A DNA stretch of 64,000 nucleotides from Nymphaea colorata (taxonomy: Eukaryota > Streptophyta > Magnoliopsida > Nymphaeales > Nymphaeaceae), in NCBI RefSeq assembly GCF_008831285.2, contig NC_045138.2, positions 1,685,143 to 1,749,142 of the forward strand. The letters run 5' to 3'. The notes under the pieces were generated by a model. The model saw only the letters and a program-made list of their open reading frames with translations. It did not search any database and was not told the DNA's origin. Positions within the stretch are counted from its first letter, which is position 1. The number at the start of each line of letters is the position of its first letter. Positions 60,068-64,000 of this stretch are shown piece after piece. The position numbers and the translations under genes were made by a program.

Positions 60068-61615
60068 CCTCTGTCTCTCTACTGTCCTTGAGTCCAGAGA
60101 TTCAATGGCGACGGTCTGCAAGCATAAGACTCTCTTCTGTTCTTCAGTTACTGAGTTTCAATGTCGACGATCTGCAATCCTGAAGACTTATAGTGCAGTT
60201 TGAATAACTGAAACGTCCGAAGTGAACCACTTAAGATCCTTAAGACTATCCGCCAACAGATCTGCTTACTCTCAAGCTGGCACTTCAAAATTAATTCATA
60301 CTGTTTTCCCTTTTCCACTGATCAAATTGAATCGTTTGGCCAGAAGTTATCATATTACTCCTTTAGCCTTTAATGAATTTCTAGAAATTATGCAGGCCAA
60401 CCAAATGTTTGCCGGCCCTGAATATTATATAATAAATGTCAAGAACTATGTAATTAGTTAATGCCCATACAGTAAACCTCTGAGCAAATATGCTAGACTC
60501 GGATACAAAGAAATTATCGAGACCATAGGAAGATAATGTTGATAAAGAAGTTGAAATTCTGTCGCATATGGTGAGGAAATTTATCAAGCATATATATATA
60601 TTTTGAGTTATGCAAGAAATTAGAGGCAAGGATTGAGCCAAGAAATCAAAGCTGGTATAAGGTTATTGTCTATTTTTAAATAAAAACACTTAAAAATATT
60701 TTAAAATATTTAACTATTTCAATTTTAATACCAGTTTGGTGACCAAATGGACGAGACCACGGAAAAAACTGATTACATAAATCGGTAGGGTTTTGGAGTG
60801 AAGGAAGTGGACAAAAAGTAAGCAATGAGGAAGCGACTTTATATCAATTCTGGCACCGAAAACAAAATAAACAAAAGGAATTTAATGTTGGGGGTTGAAA
60901 CCGCACCTCCTCTTTTCTATGTGAGCACGTCAGTAGGAGGACTGAAGGGCACGCCAGAAAGCATTTATTAATAAATGTCAACAACCTTCTCTTCATTATT
61001 ATCCTTGAAAACAAAAAAGCACACAACCTTCTCTCATACAAAGATTAAATGTTGATATTTTTATTTCCCCCGAGAAGATAATCTGCTGTTCTAATCTTTA
61101 ACATCTGTCAGGAATGCCGAGATTAAACCGGTGTTGGATTTGCATGAGAAACATTATCTTCTAAAGCTGCTAAGAAGTAAGAACCTGTGCTTTATTATGT
61201 AATCTAAGTCTTTAAAAATTACAAGTTCTTCGGTTTTGAATCAGATTTCACTTATGTGAACCCTTATGCCGGGAAGGGTCATTCAAGTGAAAGATCCAGT
61301 TGTATGCACAGGAGTATGCATACAACGAATGCACATTTTAAAAGAAAAAAAATAAAGGGGTTGGGACATTTTAGATTTTTTTTTATAAAAAATATGCATC
61401 TTAGATTTTTAACATTTTTGCAACTCCTTCTTTGTCCTTATAAAAATCTCAATTTTTTACTTTGACATGAGCATTTTGGTCATTGCATATGATCGATACT
61501 GAAATCATTGAATCTTTTCATGCAGGTGTTTAACGTTTTTCTCAACATGCACTCTATATAATGTATAGTAGTTACTTTTTCTCAACATGCACTGTGTATA
61601 ATAATTTTTTTTTAA

Positions 61616-61658
<43 letters not shown>

Positions 61659-62440
61659 GGACCCATTTCAATCTACCGATCGAGTACACAGGCCAACGCA
61701 ATTCCTTGTCATGTATTCAAATTAAGCAGCTTGTTCTATTATACACATCAAGCGAGCGACTGCGACACCATATGACCAAAGTCACTCATGCTAATATTTA
61801 TTCAAAGCTATCCTTGGGTTAGGTTGAATAGAAAAGCTTTGAATAAATATTACACAGTGAGGAAAAGTAAGTCAGGAAGACACCTTTTATTTCAGATACT
61901 TTGGGAGTTAATGGTGTAAGTTCTCATTTAGAATTCCCTCATGGCTCTAAGAGTGTAAGAACTCAGAAGTTCATAGAGTTTGCATTTGGAAGGTTAAGTC
62001 ATCACAATGTAATTGTAAAAATTTCCAATGAAAATTTTGATGGGGGTGATGAGGGCAGCTAGTTACCCACAAACTTGGTTACATGGGCCATAATGGTGCA
62101 CAAATTTTGAACTTTTTTTGTATAGACAAAAGATGAAAAAAAATAAAAAGACTAAAGAAGACATCTCTTTTTCAAAAATTACCAAAATACCTATTTCTCC
62201 TCTACGTCATACCATGCACAAGTTTCTCTTAGTTACCCAACCTGCCCCATGTATTGACTCAGTGTGTATCTTGGCCCGCTGATTCAATAAGTGGAATATG
62301 TGGGATGCCAAAATGTACAAAATACCATGAAATTTTAAATGTGAAGCCCCCTTACATGGACAAAGATGAAATCACCTTTCTTCAAAAGAACTCAAAGTCC
62401 ACCATTCGAACACTGACCATGATCTGACCATGATCTAATG
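60068..62440. other. F3H upstream DNA and spacer, no gene seen
   Basis: It contains the former F3H promoter region. A 21-bp near-repeat of the start region lies at 60101-60121 and 60157-60177 (TTCAATGGCGACGGTCTGCA against TTCAATGTCGACGATCTGCA). Further on there is a (TC)19 run at 61620-61658 and a near-duplicate TTTTTCTCAACATGCACT at about 61537 and 61577. No coding segment is supported. Confidence 0.5.
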
Positions 62441-62444
62441 CACA

Positions 62445-62580
62445 ATTTTTTATGAGGGGGCCGAATTATGGTTTCAAAATTTTGATAGGAACGGAAGTAT
62501 CATTTTTAAATTTTTTTTATATAAGATACATGAAAATTTATATGTAAATCAAAGGTGTGGGTCCCGCCCCAGGTTTAAAA
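62445..62580. mobile_element. CGGAGC-family MITE fragment
   Basis: AATTTTTTATGAGGGGGCCG, GGAACGGAAGTATCATTTTT, GAAAATTTATATGTAAATC and GTGGGTCCCGCCCC match the interior and one subterminal block of 51025-51221. The terminal repeats are not preserved. A TC run follows at 62596-62619. Confidence 0.5.
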
Positions 62581-62647
62581 TGTTGAATAAATGATTCTCT
62601 CTCTCTCTCTCTCTCTCTCAAGTGCAGTTACTTCATTAACTATTTAA

Positions 62648-62985
62648 GCATACGTGGATCAAAGAGGACACATATATAGTGACGGGAAGTTATGCACACA
62701 TGTGTTGCCACATGTGCGTGCATGCGACAAACGGCTGGAATTTGAGTTTACCACCACTTGATGCTCCACTACAGCAAACCTCCAGTTGCTCAAGCACTAA
62801 TATACCAAGAAAAAATATATTTGAAGCAATGGTAGAAATAGGGATTCCTGTTTAAGGAGCACTAATACTTCAAAATTTAAATTATATCTTTAAAGGAAAA
62901 GCAATATATAAGCAACTAAATTATAAGTTATTAATATATGAATACACAATTTATGTGGGCAACTACCCACACAAGCTCATAATGG
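62648..62985 (-). pseudogene. F3H: Duplicated F3H 3' fragment, internally deleted
   Basis: This matches the F3H 3' flank (57897-57985) joined directly to the middle of its last exon and the following intron (about 58218-58480). About 225 bp, including the F3H stop codon and C-terminal codons, is missing at the junction near 62726. The surviving coding part, read on the minus strand, covers only LSNGR...EHQVV...NSNSSRL-type sequence with several changes (e.g. the segment around 62735-62795). It is a dead fragment, useful as a marker of local duplication. Confidence 0.8.
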
Positions 62986-64000
62986 GAAACGATAGTATGC
63001 ACATCCGATATGCTCAGTACCATACGGATCAATGCTGTACTGCTTAATTGGGCTCAGAGTCGAGTCCCAAATTTGAATGTGCAGGACAGCAAACAGTATA
63101 TATGTGAATGTTGACATCTAACACGAAATGGATGTTCATCAATAATTAGTTATAGTAGGATTCAGTTCGTACAATCCTATAGCAAAGCCCGATTTAAACA
63201 CTAATTTAAGTTTGAATTTTCTCGTAAAATCTAACTCTTTGAAATATGTAGCAACATCTTTATTATATTTCAATCGTTCAAAACATCCCCAAGAAACAAC
63301 GACGAACGAGGACATAAAGAAAAGATGACGAATCCAGTCATCAACTATAGATGCCATTAGCATACAGCACATCCTACCAACTGCTTTACTAATGATCGCA
63401 TATAGAGATGGACTTTTAAAAGTAAAGGAAGATGCTAAGATAGTGCTCATTATTTTAGACTTCAAGGTCACTCCTGCTGAGAACGTCTACGGCAGATTCA
63501 TCAGGTCCAGAGGAAATGATGTTGAATCAACCGAACAACTTCATGGAACTCTACAATATTTCTCACCTTAACCATGGATATGATACTGTGGAGTTCAAAT
63601 TTGCATTCTGTAGTGCTTATTCTAACCACATGAACCATGCAGACAAGATTTTCATATCAATTGATACTTACAGTAACCATCCATCATGGTTCATTTTCAC
63701 CTTTCACCCTACCAGCCACATGAAATCAATATCACAGTAACAGCAGCAGTTGGAAGTCCAGAAAAAATAAAAAATGAAAGACGGCACATAAACCTTTGCG
63801 AAATAAGTTGTTTGATAATTTTTAAGACAAGGTTATTGCTTTCTTCTGTTATATCATTCAGAGAGTCAAGTTAAAAGAAACTGAGTTTGGCATCAAAACA
63901 CCTTAGGACAGAAGAAAAATATAGGGATCGAACATCTGCTAATTTCATACTGTGTAGCAACCTAGTGCAAACAATTGGTGTGCATGTAACCAGCTTCCCC
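62986..64000. other. Right-end DNA, no gene recognised
   Basis: Open frames of 60-110 codons occur (e.g. minus strand 63471-63139) but none resembles a known family or shows splice and codon signals strong enough to call. A gene continuing past the window end cannot be excluded. Confidence 0.45.

Noticed and set aside
63139..63471. 110-codon minus frame near the right end
   Set aside because: No recognisable domain, no exon partner found; kept only as unassigned DNA.

Overview
This is nuclear DNA from a flowering plant. Three genes have many GT-AG introns, one gene is an intronless PLS-type PPR of the DYW class, and a fourth family is a flavonoid-pathway dioxygenase. The space between and inside genes is AT-rich and filled with TA/CT microsatellites, MITE-like elements, tRNA-derived SINEs and a chromovirus-like LTR element. 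I cannot name the species from sequence alone. Nothing looks bacterial, organellar or viral apart from the retroelement.

Layout. (1) About 0.76-8.6 kb is a head-to-tail tandem duplication. The left copy carries an intact vacuolar H+-ATPase subunit G gene (2775-4330, +, 3 coding exons). The right copy keeps the matching promoter, 5'-leader and downstream flank but has lost the coding exons. (2) 9.8-26.1 kb is a phospholipase D gene of the delta type (+, 10 coding exons, 846 aa, both HKD motifs intact), inflated by long introns that hold a solo-LTR-like insertion and a GC-rich island. (3) 29.0-31.7 kb is an intronless DYW-type PPR gene (+, 875 aa), probably an organellar RNA editing factor. (4) 33.0-41.2 kb is a TOM1-LIKE (VHS-GAT) ubiquitin-cargo adaptor gene (-, 9 coding exons, 400 aa). 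A TATA box and a non-coding leader exon lie near 44.0-44.1 kb, implying a 5'-UTR intron of about 2.6 kb. (5) 45043-47918 is a short non-autonomous LTR retrotransposon (-) with two 422-bp LTRs, a tRNA-Met primer site, a polypurine tract, Gag, and a protease joined directly to a chromodomain, with no reverse transcriptase or integrase. (6) 48-58 kb has no gene I can support and is rich in repeats. (7) 58.1-60.1 kb is a flavanone 3-hydroxylase pseudogene (-) with two frameshifts, and a second, internally deleted fragment of its 3' end lies at 62.65-62.99 kb.

The genes share no single pathway: proton pumping, phosphatidic acid signalling, organelle RNA editing, endosomal sorting and flavonoid synthesis. 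No operon-like or cluster logic is visible. The strongest unusual items are the Gag-protease-chromodomain element, the tandem duplication with opposite losses in its two copies, and the F3H pseudogene with its detached duplicate. Exon borders were set by eye from GT-AG signals, reading phase and recalled family proteins; no alignment was run.
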